Source: an uncultured Alphaproteobacteria bacterium
GTDB lineage: Bacteria > Pseudomonadota > Alphaproteobacteria > GCA-2731375
DNA length: 64,000 bases
Assembly: GCA_951812805.1 (NCBI GenBank)
Contig: CATOSZ010000002.1
Span: 124,001 to 188,000 of the forward strand
Direction: 5' to 3'
Positions 29,885 to 38,401 of this stretch are shown here, piece by piece. Position 1 is the stretch's first letter, and each line of letters opens with the position of its first letter. The notes under the pieces were generated by a model that did not search any database, was not told where the DNA came from, and saw only the letters and a program-made list of their open reading frames with translations. Position numbers and translations under genes: made by a program.

Positions 29885-30448
29885 TCAGTGGGTGAGGGAA
29901 AGGTCGCCGTGCATGCCGGCGCCATAATGACCGGGGACGTTGCAGGCGAACTGCAACGTCGCATGCTTGGGCATGCGCCAGACGATCTCGCCGGACTTGC
30001 CGGGCTCCAGCAGCAGGCTGTTGGCCTCGTCGTGCATGCCGTGGCCCATGGTGGCCTGCATTTTCTTCGCCGCGTCCCAGTTGATGCGGTCGGGCTCGAG
30101 CACGCCGTGCTCCACCATCATCTCCATTTCCGGGGCGTGGGCGAGGTGCATCTCCGGCGTGGCGATGTTGAATTCGTGCACGAACTCGCCCTTGTTGCGG
30201 ACGATGAAGCGTACCGTCTCGCCTTCCTTCACGGTGAGGTTCTCCGGTTCGTAGTAGTTGTCGAACATCGTGACTTCGATGGTGCGGGTCACCGCTTCCG
30301 GCTTGCCGGGCGCGCCGATATCGGCGGCCGCGGCGTGTCCATGCCCCTTCCCGTGCTTGCCGGCGGCGAGCGCCGGGGCGGCGAGGAGGCTGGTGGCGAG
30401 AATGGCGATGGCGAGGGTGGTCGAGGATTTGGGTTTGGACCTGGTCAT
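29885..30448 (-). CDS. Periplasmic cupredoxin (plastocyanin-like copper protein)
   Basis: The 187-residue precursor has a signal peptide (cut near ALAAGK), a His-rich linker (KHGKGHGHAA) and a cupredoxin domain. Type-1 copper ligands are at the expected spacing: His91 (EFVHEFN), Cys169, His174 and Met179 in ACNVPGHYGAGMHG. It can act as an electron carrier or copper chaperone to CopA. It precedes copA by 58 bp on the same strand. The start at 30448 is where the signal peptide begins; upstream in-frame sequence is not protein-like. Confidence 0.88.
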   Translation of the reverse strand: MTRSKPKSSTTLAIAILATSLLAAPALAAGKHGKGHGHAAAADIGAPGKPEAVTRTIEVTMFDNYYEPENLTVKEGETVRFIVRNKGEFVHEFNIATPEMHLAHAPEMEMMVEHGVLEPDRINWDAAKKMQATMGHGMHDEANSLLLEPGKSGEIVWRMPKHATLQFACNVPGHYGAGMHGDLSLTH

Positions 30449-30540
30449 GACGGCTTTTTCTCGAGCGAGACGGCTCGGTTCCCAACAGGGCCCGCACCCG
30501 CGGTTTTGCGAGGGCGGCATTGTCGTCAATGGGAAAACCG

Positions 30541-30876
30541 TCAGGCGCGGGGGGATGGCGGATCCGCCTCGGGCGCGCTGTCTTCGAGCCAGCGCGTCGC
30601 GGTGACCAGCCGTGGCATCGCGTGGCAGGCCGGGATCGGCGAGCGTGCGGCCTCCGGCATCAGCCAGCTCGCCGCGCAGTGACCGGCGGCGACCAGGCAG
30701 CAGGGGGCGCGATCCTCGTCCGGGCATGCGGTATCGTCGCATGCCGGGGCCGCGTGACCGCCGCCCATGGCCATGTCGTGGCTCATCCGATCATGCCCGG
30801 CCATCCCCGCGCTCAGCGCGAACGGCTGGGCGCAAAGGGCCAGAAGCAGGATGATCGATGTCACGAGCCGCATCAT
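30541..30876 (-). CDS. Small exported Cys/His/Met-rich protein, DUF2946-like
   Basis: The 111-residue precursor has an N-terminal hydrophobic signal (MMRLVTSIILLLALCAQPFAL). A short mature part follows with HDRMSHDMAMGGGHAAPACDD, four further cysteines (ACPDEDRAPCC and later) and a C-terminal tail. Metal-binding residues and its place as the first gene of the cop operon suggest a copper-binding or copper-responsive role, like other small Cys/His proteins leading cop operons. Family assignment is tentative. GGAG lies before the start. The ISAs1 element is inserted 54 bp upstream. Confidence 0.65.
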   Translation of the reverse strand: MMRLVTSIILLLALCAQPFALSAGMAGHDRMSHDMAMGGGHAAPACDDTACPDEDRAPCCLVAAGHCAASWLMPEAARSPIPACHAMPRLVTATRWLEDSAPEADPPSPRA

Positions 30877-30920
30877 CCGTTATCTCCGGCCTCCCGCGGC
30901 GGTGCCGTCAAGTCACGAAT

Positions 30921-30930
30921 GCTTCACGGG
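30921..30930. repeat. Left target-site duplication of the ISAs1 element
   Basis: GCTTCACGGG here is repeated exactly at 32141-32150, directly beyond the right end of the insertion sequence. Ten-base duplications fit the ISAs1 family. The intact pair indicates a fairly recent, simple insertion. Confidence 0.85.
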
Positions 30931-32140
30931 GCAGGGGAATCGCATTTGGAATTGCCTTGACGTGCGTGTTTGATCTTGAGGTATTGGCGCGAATCGATTC
31001 TACCCGGTCTTTTCACGGGTGGAGGTTGCGATGGAAGGCTTTCTGGAGTGCTTTGAGGGTCTCGAGGATCCGCGGACTGGCAATGCCGGGCGTCACGATC
31101 TGCTGGAGATCTTGACGATCGCCCTGTGCACGGTCCTCTCGGGCGGTCAGACGGCGGTCGACATGGCGATCTTCGCGCGTGAAAAGGAGGCGTTCCTGCG
31201 GGAATTTCTCGTACTCGAACATGGCGTGCCGAGCCACGACACCTTCAGCCGGGTGTTCCGGTTGCTGGATCCGGAGGCGTTCGGCGCCTGCTTCCAGCGC
31301 TTCATGGCGCGCTTTTCCGAGACCTGCCAAGGGGTCATTGCGATCGACGGCAAGGTGGTGCGGCGATCCTACGACAAGGCGAGCGGCACGTCGGCGCTGC
31401 ATATGGTCTCGGCCTGGGGCTGTGATCAGCGGCTGGTGTTGGGGCAAGTCGCCACCGACGCCAAGTCCAACGAGATCACCGCCGTGCCGAAGCTGTTGAA
31501 ACTATTGAGCCTCGAGGGGACGATCGTGACCGTGGACGCCCTCAATTGCCAGCGCGCCATCGCCAGCCAGATTATCGAGCAGGGGGGTGACTACGCCCTG
31601 GCGTTGAAGGGCAATCAAGGCACGCTGCATGACGACGTGAGAACCTTCCTCGACGATCCGAAAGCCGAAGCGACCACCACCGACACCACGGTCGATGGCG
31701 ATCATGGCCGCATCGAGACCCGTGCCGCTCTCGTCTCCAGCCACGTCGAGTGGCTGCAAGAGCGCCATCATTGGCCGGGCCTGAAGGCGGTCGCCAAAGT
31801 CACCCGGACCCGCGAGTGCGCGGAGAAGACGTCGAGCGAAACCGCCTACTACCTGCTCAGCCAGCCGCTCGACGCCGAGCGCTTCAATCCCGTTGCCCGG
31901 GCGCACTGGGGGGTCGAAAACCGCCTGCACTGGTGCCTCGATGTCCAAATGAACGAAGACCAAGACAGAACCCGCAAGGACAATGGACCGCACAATCTCG
32001 CCGTCCTGCGCCACATGGCGCTCAATGTCATGCGAAAGGATCCACGAAAAGACTCGCTGCGCGCCAAGTTCAAAATCGCCGCTTGGAACAACGACTATCT
32101 CCTGTCACTCCTCGGCAAATTCTGAAATGCGATTGCCCTG
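30931..32140 (+). mobile_element. Complete ISAs1-family insertion sequence
   Basis: About 1.21 kb, with terminal inverted repeats CAGGGGAATCGCATTT (30932-30947) and CAGGGCAATCGCATTT (complement of 32125-32140), 15 of 16 bases equal. One transposase gene fills it. Ten-base direct repeats flank it. The insertion separates the cop operon promoter region from an alpha/beta hydrolase gene and landed on the stop codon of the latter; the duplication restored that stop. Confidence 0.92.
31019..32125 (+). CDS. ISAs1-family DDE transposase
   Basis: The 368-residue transposase starts with the family N-terminus FEGLEDPRTGNAGRHDLLEILTIALCTVLSGGQTAVDMAIFA. The catalytic domain contains IAIDGKVVRRSYDKA (first Asp), VTVDALNCQRAIASQIIEQGGDYALALKGNQ (second Asp) and HWGVENRLHWCLDVQMNEDQDR (Glu). 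The length is normal and there is no frameshift, so it may still be active. An internal ATG at 31031 is an alternative start. The stop overlaps the right inverted repeat. Confidence 0.95.
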   Translation: MEVAMEGFLECFEGLEDPRTGNAGRHDLLEILTIALCTVLSGGQTAVDMAIFAREKEAFLREFLVLEHGVPSHDTFSRVFRLLDPEAFGACFQRFMARFSETCQGVIAIDGKVVRRSYDKASGTSALHMVSAWGCDQRLVLGQVATDAKSNEITAVPKLLKLLSLEGTIVTVDALNCQRAIASQIIEQGGDYALALKGNQGTLHDDVRTFLDDPKAEATTTDTTVDGDHGRIETRAALVSSHVEWLQERHHWPGLKAVAKVTRTRECAEKTSSETAYYLLSQPLDAERFNPVARAHWGVENRLHWCLDVQMNEDQDRTRKDNGPHNLAVLRHMALNVMRKDPRKDSLRAKFKIAAWNNDYLLSLLGKF

Positions 32141-32143
32141 GCT

Positions 32144-32893
32144 TCACGGGTCCGGCGCGTTCATCGCCAGGAAGCCGCGAATGTGGTTCAGCGCCAGCTC
32201 GATCTTTCGCGCGTTCTCCTTCCAGGGATAGAGCGAGACTTGCGCGTTCGGCGCCAGCAAGGCCGTCTCCATCGCCGCGGCGTAGGGGTGGGGGGGAATG
32301 TCGTCGGGCAGGATGAGCACCGGCGTTTGGCAGTTGCGGACGAAGTCGCGGTCCACCGTGAAGACGAAATCGGCGCGCTTGGTGTACATGTTGTCGAGGA
32401 ACTGGGCGACCGTCTCCATCGTGACCTCGGGCCGGCGGGCGACGAACTCGGGTGCCCAGCCCGCCAGGTTCAAATCCCGGAAGACGTTCGGCACGGCGGA
32501 GCTGTAGCCGCTCGGATGCACGAGCACGGCGGCGGCGACGCGGTCGCCCGCGCGCTGCAACAGGTTCCAGATCAGCGGGCCGCCGATGCAGAAGCCCATC
32601 ACGATGAAACGGTCGAGGCCGAGATGGTCCGCCAGCGCGAGCTGGTCGTCGGTGAAGCTGTCCCAGGTCCGATCGGCGTCGAGCGGCCCTTCCGATTGTC
32701 CACCGTTGGCGTTGCGCAGGTCGAGCGCGATGACGCGGTTGGTGTCGGCGAACGCGTCGAGCGGATTGAAAGCGTGGTCGGCGAGGCCCGCGATGGTCGC
32801 GTTGAAGCCACCGCCCGGCAGGACCAGCAGCGGGGCGCCGGAACCGGCTTCCTCGTAGTGGATTCGCACGGGGCCGTTCTCATGAATGGGCAT
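32144..32893 (-). CDS. Alpha/beta-fold hydrolase
   Basis: The 249-residue hydrolase has the oxyanion region LLVLPGGGFNATI and IALDLRNANGGQS. The nucleophile elbow is FIVMGFCIGGPLIWN, where the usual Ser in GxSxG is Cys (G-F-C-I-G), as in dienelactone-hydrolase-type enzymes. VLILPDDIPPHPYAAAMETA carries the acid region. The substrate is unknown. AAGGAG precedes the chosen start; an earlier in-frame ATG has no ribosome site. Its last codons and stop are made of the 10-bp duplication created by the ISAs1 insertion. Confidence 0.82.
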   Translation of the reverse strand: MPIHENGPVRIHYEEAGSGAPLLVLPGGGFNATIAGLADHAFNPLDAFADTNRVIALDLRNANGGQSEGPLDADRTWDSFTDDQLALADHLGLDRFIVMGFCIGGPLIWNLLQRAGDRVAAAVLVHPSGYSSAVPNVFRDLNLAGWAPEFVARRPEVTMETVAQFLDNMYTKRADFVFTVDRDFVRNCQTPVLILPDDIPPHPYAAAMETALLAPNAQVSLYPWKENARKIELALNHIRGFLAMNAPDP

Positions 32894-33042
32894 GGCGGGT
32901 CTCCTTTCGCCCCCAGGTATACTGCGTCCCGGCGATGGGTTCACCCCGATGAAGGCAATCGCGAACGCTTGCCTTCGCCCCGGCGACCCCTCATATGATA
33001 TCGCTTGCCGCCGCCATGGCGCCCGGATACGGAGTTCACAGC

Positions 33043-33915
33043 ATGACCAAGACCTTCACGCCGCCCAAAGTCTGGAAATGGGACGGGCAGAAACAGGGCC
33101 GGTTCACCAGCACGAACCGTCCGATCGCCGGGCCGACGCACGACAAGGAACTGCCGATCGGCAAGCACCCGCTGCAGCTCTATTCCCTCGGCACGCCGAA
33201 CGGGGTGAAGGTGACGGTGCTGCTGGAGGAACTGTTGGCGAAGGGCATTTCCGGGGCGGAATACGACGCCTGGCTGATCCGCATCGGCGACGGCGACCAG
33301 TTCGGCAGCGGCTTCGTCGACATTAATCCGAACTCCAAGATCCCGGCACTGCTGGACCACAGCACCACGCCGCCGACGCGGGTCTTCGAATCCGGCGCCA
33401 TCCTGCTGTACCTGGCGGAGAAGTTCGGCGAATTCCTGCCCCAGGATCCGGCCGGGCGGACGGAATGCCTGAATTGGCTGTTCTGGCAGATGGGCAGCAC
33501 CCCCTACCTCGGCGGCGGCTTCGGCCATTTCTACGCCTATGCGGACGAGAAACAGCAGTACCCCATCGACCGCTTCACCATGGAAACCAAACGCCAGCTC
33601 GATGTGCTCGACCGGCGGCTGGCGGAACACCGCTATATGTGCGGTGACGATTACACCATCGCCGACATGGCGATCTGGCCGTGGTACGGCGGCTTGGTTA
33701 TCTTCGACCAGTACGGGGCGGAGGAGTTCCTGGAGGCCAGGTCCTACACCAACGTGCTGCGCTGGGCGGAGGAGATCCATGCCCGCGAACCGGTCAAGCG
33801 CGGCCGCATGGTCAATCGCCTGCGCGGCGAACCGCACGAACAGCTGCGCGAGCGCCACGACGCCGGTGACTTCGAAACCAAGACCCAGGACAAGATCGAA
33901 GCCGCGGCGGAGTAG
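33043..33915 (+). CDS. YghU-type glutathione S-transferase
   Basis: The 290-residue thiol transferase is of the YghU/YfcG group, which has disulfide-bond oxidoreductase activity with glutathione. FTPPKVWKWDGQKQGRFTSTNRPIAGPTHDKELPIGKHPLQLYSLGTPNGVKV is the distinctive extended N-terminus. NPNSKIPALLD and FESGAILLYLAEKFG complete the thioredoxin-like glutathione site, and the all-helical C-terminal domain contains YTIADMAIWPWY. The start is set at the ATG opening the family sequence; an ATG 48 bp upstream is possible. It is a single gene. Confidence 0.92.
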   Translation: MTKTFTPPKVWKWDGQKQGRFTSTNRPIAGPTHDKELPIGKHPLQLYSLGTPNGVKVTVLLEELLAKGISGAEYDAWLIRIGDGDQFGSGFVDINPNSKIPALLDHSTTPPTRVFESGAILLYLAEKFGEFLPQDPAGRTECLNWLFWQMGSTPYLGGGFGHFYAYADEKQQYPIDRFTMETKRQLDVLDRRLAEHRYMCGDDYTIADMAIWPWYGGLVIFDQYGAEEFLEARSYTNVLRWAEEIHAREPVKRGRMVNRLRGEPHEQLRERHDAGDFETKTQDKIEAAAE

Positions 33916-34030
33916 CGCAGGCCCCCCTCCCCGGGCGGACAATCGTCCGCCTTGCGCTATACTGGCACCACGATACCGTGATGCCGGATAGCGTGCGCAC
34001 GCCCGGCGTCGAGGGGAGGAGCGCCGCGCC

Positions 34031-35554
34031 ATGACGACACCGAACGAAACCGCTCGAGGCGAAGCCGAACATTTCGACGTTCTGATCGTCGGCGCGGGCA
34101 TCTCCGGCGTCGCCGGCGCCTATTACCTGCGCGGGCAATGTCCCGATACCAGCTTCGTCATCCTGGAGGCGGAGGACAGCTTCGGCGGCACCTGGTGGAC
34201 CCATCGTTCGCCCGGTATCCGCTCGGACAGCGACCTCCACACCTTCGGCTACGGCTTCAAGCCCTGGGTCGGGCCGCCGATCGCGACGGCGGAGGAAATC
34301 CTCTCCTACATGGGCGAGGTCATCGAAGAGAACGACCTGGCACAATACATCCGCTACCGGCACCGGATCGCCACCGCCGCCTGGTCGCACGCCGACGGCC
34401 TCTGGCGTATCGAGGCGACGCGGGGGGAGACCGGCGAGAGCGTCGTCTTCACCTGCAATTTCCTGTGGATGTGCCAGGGCTACTACCGCCATAACGAGGG
34501 CTATACCCCGGACCGGCCGGGGATGGCGGATTACCAGGGCACCATCGCCCATCCGGAGAACTGGCCGGCGGATCTCGACTACGCGGGCAAGAACGTCGTC
34601 GTCATCGGCTCTGGCGCGACGGCGGCGACCGTGGTGCCGGCGATGGCGGAAACGGCGGCCCATGTCACCATGCTGCAGCGCTCACCGACGTTTTTCCGCT
34701 GCGGGCGCAACGCCATCGAGATCGCCGAAACCCTGCGCGAGCTGCAGGTCGACGAGGCCTGGGTGCACGAGATCACGCGGCGCAAGATCATGCACGATCA
34801 GGCCACCTTCACCGACCAGTGCTTCGCCGATCCCGAGGAGGTGAAACACCAGCTTCTGGCCCAGGTGCGCGACCTGCTGGGTCCCGACTACGATATCGAT
34901 ACCCATTTCACGCCCTACTATCTGCCCTGGCGCCAGCGCATCGCCTTCGTCCCCGACGGGGATCTGTTCAAGGGCATCGCCGCGGGCAAGGCCTCGGTCG
35001 TCACCGACCACATCGAGCGCTTCACCGAGAGGGGCATCCGCCTGCAATCGGGTGCGGAGCTGGAGGCCGATATCGTCGTCACCGCGACCGGTTTCAACAT
35101 GAACGTCATGGGTGACATCGCCTTCACCATCGACGGCAAGCCGCTGGATTTCCACGACACGGTCACCTACCGGGGCATGATGTTCACGGGCGTGCCCAAC
35201 CTCGCCTGGGTCTTCGGCTACTTCCGTGCCAGCTGGACCTTGCGCAGCGAACTGATCGCGGCCTTCGTCTGCCGCCTGCTGAACCACATGAAGGCGACGG
35301 GTGCGACCAGCGTCGAGCCGGCGCTTCGGGACGAAGACAAGGACATGGCGCTGTTCGACTGGATGGAGGAGGACAGCTTCAATCCCAACTACCTCAAGCG
35401 CGCCCTCTCGATCCTGCCGCGGCGCGGCGACAAGCGGGAATGGCAGCACACCCAGGATTATTGGCGCGAAAAGGACGAGTTCCCGGCGATCGACCTCGAG
35501 GACGAGGTGTTTCACTACCGCCGGCCCGCCCGCACCGACGTCGCGGCGGAGTGA
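34031..35554 (+). CDS. Flavin-containing (Baeyer-Villiger type) monooxygenase
   Basis: The 507-residue FAD/NADPH monooxygenase has the FAD loop GAGISGVAGAYYL (residues 21-33). The GGTWWTHRSPGIRSDSDLHTFGYGFKPW segment is typical of the bacterial FMO/BVMO group. The FxGxxxHxxxW-like motif is YQGTIAHPENWP, and a second nucleotide loop VIGSGATAATVVPAM follows, then VTATGFN. It would insert oxygen into ketones or oxidise N/S atoms; the substrate is unknown. GGAGGAG lies before the start. An IS66 element lies 130 bp downstream. Confidence 0.9.
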   Translation: MTTPNETARGEAEHFDVLIVGAGISGVAGAYYLRGQCPDTSFVILEAEDSFGGTWWTHRSPGIRSDSDLHTFGYGFKPWVGPPIATAEEILSYMGEVIEENDLAQYIRYRHRIATAAWSHADGLWRIEATRGETGESVVFTCNFLWMCQGYYRHNEGYTPDRPGMADYQGTIAHPENWPADLDYAGKNVVVIGSGATAATVVPAMAETAAHVTMLQRSPTFFRCGRNAIEIAETLRELQVDEAWVHEITRRKIMHDQATFTDQCFADPEEVKHQLLAQVRDLLGPDYDIDTHFTPYYLPWRQRIAFVPDGDLFKGIAAGKASVVTDHIERFTERGIRLQSGAELEADIVVTATGFNMNVMGDIAFTIDGKPLDFHDTVTYRGMMFTGVPNLAWVFGYFRASWTLRSELIAAFVCRLLNHMKATGATSVEPALRDEDKDMALFDWMEEDSFNPNYLKRALSILPRRGDKREWQHTQDYWREKDEFPAIDLEDEVFHYRRPARTDVAAE

Positions 35555-35676
35555 CCGGCGCCGCCCGCTGCCATCGACCGCCCCCGAAGCCCTGCCGCCA
35601 ACGTTCACCGAACGCTGACGCCATCGTGATTGGCGCCGCGGCGCGTTCAAGCTACGTCTAACATGATCCGCTGCGC

Positions 35677-35684
35677 GCTGTGCC
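35677..35684. repeat. Left target-site duplication of the IS66 element
   Basis: GCTGTGCC here equals 38225-38232 beyond the right end. Eight-base duplications are characteristic of IS66. Confidence 0.9.
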
Positions 35685-35749
35685 GTACGCATCCGGTGAG
35701 CACCGCCTTGTCGGTGCTCCGGTAATTTCCGAGTCTCCCCTCTTCTGAA

Positions 35750-36184
35750 GTGGGCACTTCGTTCGTGTCCACGAGTTTGAAGATGGGCACGAGTTTGATG
35801 GTGGACGAAGAAGATCTCCCTGCCGGCGACAGGCGCACGGCGTCCCAGCCCCGGCGTCGCTGGCCTTTGGCGGAGAAGCGTCGGATTGTCCTGGAGAGCC
35901 TGGAGCCGGGCGCGTCGGCATCGGTGGTGGCGCGTCGGCACGATGTGAACGCGAACCAGGTGTTCGCCTGGCGCAAGCTCTACCGCGAGGGTTTGCTGGG
36001 CGGTGCCGGCGGCCTGGTTCCGGTGACCGTGGTGGCGGACGAGCGGGGTCCCTCGGCGCCGGCTCCGTCGGTCGGGTCGGGGCGAATGACGATCGAGCTC
36101 GGCTGCGGCGCGCGGGTGATGGTGGACGCGGGCGTGGACGCCTCGGCGCTTGGCCGGGTGTTCTCGGCCCTGGCGCGGCGATGA
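35750..36184 (+). CDS. tnpA: IS66 accessory protein TnpA
   Basis: The 144-residue small basic protein has a helix-turn-helix of the IS66 Orf1 type: RRWPLAEKRRIVLESLEPGASASVVARRHDVNANQVFAWRKLYREG. It is required with TnpB for transposition in studied IS66 elements. In-frame ATGs at 35783 and 35798 are alternative starts. Its stop overlaps the tnpB start (ATGA). Confidence 0.9.
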   Translation: MGTSFVSTSLKMGTSLMVDEEDLPAGDRRTASQPRRRWPLAEKRRIVLESLEPGASASVVARRHDVNANQVFAWRKLYREGLLGGAGGLVPVTVVADERGPSAPAPSVGSGRMTIELGCGARVMVDAGVDASALGRVFSALARR

Positions 36185-36531
36185 TCCCGGTTCGCGGCGA
36201 TGTGCGGGTGTGGCTGGCCTCGGGCGTGACGGACATGCGTCGCGGCATGAACACGCTGGCCTTGCAGGTCCAGGAGGCGTTGGGCCGGGACCCGCATGCG
36301 GGTGACCTGTTTGTCTTCCGGGGCCGTCGGGGCGATCTGTTGAAGATCCTGTGGCACGACGGGGTGGGCATGTCGCTTTATGCCAAGCGCTTGGAGCACG
36401 GCCGCTTCGTCTGGCCGGCGGCTCATGGCGGGGGCGCCGTGGCGATCTCTTCGGCGCAGCTGGCCTACATGCTGGACGGGATCGACTGGCGTCACCCGCG
36501 CTTGACCCGGCGTCCGGAGCGGGCGGGCTGA
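36181..36531 (+). CDS. tnpB: IS66 accessory protein TnpB
   Basis: The 116-residue protein shows the IS66 Orf2 pattern: DVRVWLASGVTDMRRGMNTLALQVQEALGRDPHAGDLFVFRGRRGDLLKILWHDGVGMSLYAKRLEHGRFVWP. It overlaps the tnpA stop by one base step, consistent with coupled translation. The biochemical role within transposition is not settled. Confidence 0.95.
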   Translation: MIPVRGDVRVWLASGVTDMRRGMNTLALQVQEALGRDPHAGDLFVFRGRRGDLLKILWHDGVGMSLYAKRLEHGRFVWPAAHGGGAVAISSAQLAYMLDGIDWRHPRLTRRPERAG

Positions 36532-36602
36532 GGCGCGGCATATCGACTCGGTCGGCGCAATAGGTCTGGCGGGCGGGCGCGGGGTCTGATTCACTCCCGC
36601 CC

Positions 36603-38162
36603 ATGACCAGCGCCGATGTCCTCGAAGAGAACGCCCGCCTGCGCGACGCCCTGGCCGAGGAACGGGCGGCACGGACGCGGGCCGAACTGGAAGTCGAACA
36701 TCTGAAGCTGCAGATCGCCAAGCTGCGCCGCGAGCAGTATGGCCGTTCCTCCGAGCGTGGCGCCCACCTGCTGGAGCAGCTGGAACTGCAACTTGAGGAG
36801 CTGGAGACGGCGACGGCCGAGAGCGCGGGCCCGGGCGAGGCCGACGACGGCACGACGGTGCGCGGCTTCACCCGACGCAAGCCCAAGCGGGCGCCGCTGC
36901 CGGCCCACCTGCCGCGCGAGCGGGTCGTGCTGCCCGGCCCCGAGTTCTGCTCTTGCTGCGGTGGCGACAAGCTGGTGAAGCTCGGGGAAGACGTCACCGA
37001 GAGCCTGGAGCTGGTGCCCCGCCAGTGGAAGGTGGTGCAGACGGTGCGGGAGAAGTTCAGCTGCCGGGCCTGCGAGACGATCAGCCAGCCGCCGGCGCCG
37101 CACCACGCGATCCCGCGCGGGCGCGCCGGTCCCGGCCTGCTGGCGACGGTCCTCAACGACAAGTTCGCCATGCACCTGCCGCTCACCCGGCAGAGCCGGG
37201 CCTTCGCCGCCGAGGGTATCGAGCTCGACGTCTCGACCTTGGCGGATTGGGTCGGCGCCTGCTGCGCCACGCTTCGGCCGTTGCACGAGCGCATCCGGGC
37301 CCATGTGCTGGCCGCCGAACGGCTGCATGGCGACGAGACGCCGGTGCCGGTGCTGGCCAGGAAGAAGACGGTCAAGGGCAGGATCTGGACCTACGTCCGC
37401 GACGACCGTCCCTTCGCCGGCAGCGACCCGCCGGCGGCGCTCTACTTCTACTCCCGGGATCGGGCCGGCCGGCATCCCCGGGGTCATCTGGAGGTCTGGT
37501 CCGGCATCCTCCAGGCCGATGCCTACAGCGGCTTCAACGCCCTCTATGCGAAGGGACGCCAACCGGCGCCGCTTATCGAGGCCTCGTGCTGGGCTCACAG
37601 CCGGCGCAAGTTCTTCGAGCTGGCCGATCTCGGCAAGGCGATCCGGGCGCCGATGGCCCGCGACGCGGTGCGCCGCATCGACGAGATCTTCGCCATCGAG
37701 GCCGAGATCAACGGCGACACGGCGGAGCGCCGTCGCGGGATCCGCCGGGCCCGCGTCCGCCCACTGGTCGACGACCTCGGGAAATGGATGCGGACGGAAC
37801 GCGCCAAACTGTCCTCGGGCAGCGCCGTCGCCAAGGCCATGGATTACATGCTCAAGCGCTGGCCGAGCTTCACGGCGTTCCTGGCCGACGGTCGCATCTG
37901 CCTCACCAACAATGCCGCCGAGCGCGCGCTCCGGGGCATCGCCGTCGGCCGGCGCAACTGGACCTTCGCCGGTTCCGACCGGGGCGCCGAGCGCGCCGCC
38001 GCCGTCTACACCCTGATCGAAACCGCCCGCCTCAACGACGTCGACCCTCGCGCCTGGTTCGAAGACGTGCTGCGCCGCATCAACGACCATCCGGCAAAGG
38101 CGATCGACCAACTCCTGCCCTGGAACTGGAAAGCCGCGACACCCAACAACATCGCCGCCTGA
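36603..38162 (+). CDS. tnpC: IS66-family transposase TnpC
   Basis: The 519-residue transposase begins with a leucine-rich coiled coil (residues 5-70) and has a zinc-finger-like CSCCGGDK...CRACETISQP. DDE catalytic segments follow: RLHGDETPVPV (first Asp), ILQADAYSGFNALY (second Asp) and LTNNAAERALRGIAVGRRNW (Glu). CWAHSRRKFFEL and the C-terminal NDHPAKAIDQLLPW are family hallmarks. The frame is intact and the length normal. Confidence 0.96.
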   Translation: MTSADVLEENARLRDALAEERAARTRAELEVEHLKLQIAKLRREQYGRSSERGAHLLEQLELQLEELETATAESAGPGEADDGTTVRGFTRRKPKRAPLPAHLPRERVVLPGPEFCSCCGGDKLVKLGEDVTESLELVPRQWKVVQTVREKFSCRACETISQPPAPHHAIPRGRAGPGLLATVLNDKFAMHLPLTRQSRAFAAEGIELDVSTLADWVGACCATLRPLHERIRAHVLAAERLHGDETPVPVLARKKTVKGRIWTYVRDDRPFAGSDPPAALYFYSRDRAGRHPRGHLEVWSGILQADAYSGFNALYAKGRQPAPLIEASCWAHSRRKFFELADLGKAIRAPMARDAVRRIDEIFAIEAEINGDTAERRRGIRRARVRPLVDDLGKWMRTERAKLSSGSAVAKAMDYMLKRWPSFTAFLADGRICLTNNAAERALRGIAVGRRNWTFAGSDRGAERAAAVYTLIETARLNDVDPRAWFEDVLRRINDHPAKAIDQLLPWNWKAATPNNIAA

Positions 38163-38224
38163 TCCGTTCCCCGCAGCCGCGCTCCGTCAATCCGAGCCGA
38201 CCGTGGTCTTGGCCGGATGCGTAC

Positions 38225-38232
38225 GCTGTGCC
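38225..38232. repeat. Right target-site duplication of the IS66 element
   Basis: GCTGTGCC, the exact copy of 35677-35684. Confidence 0.9.
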
Positions 38233-38401
38233 TCGGTCGCTGCGTGCATCAAAGGCTGGAATTAAAGACGTGAAAGGCCCTTCCATGGCATCGGTGTGAA
38301 TCGGCATGCAAAACTGACCCACTTTGGTGGGTTATGAGCGGTAAGAATTGACTCACCTGGAACGCTAGCATCCGCACGGAACAGTGCGGAGGAAAGAGCA
38401 G

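Larger units (their letters stand above)
35685..38224 (+). mobile_element. Complete IS66-family insertion sequence
   Basis: 2540 bp, bounded by inverted repeats GTACGCATCCGG (35685-35696, and complement of 38213-38224) and exact 8-bp target duplications. It holds the canonical tnpA, tnpB and tnpC set in one direction, tnpA/tnpB overlapping by ATGA. All three frames are intact, so the element is probably functional and recently inserted. Confidence 0.95.
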
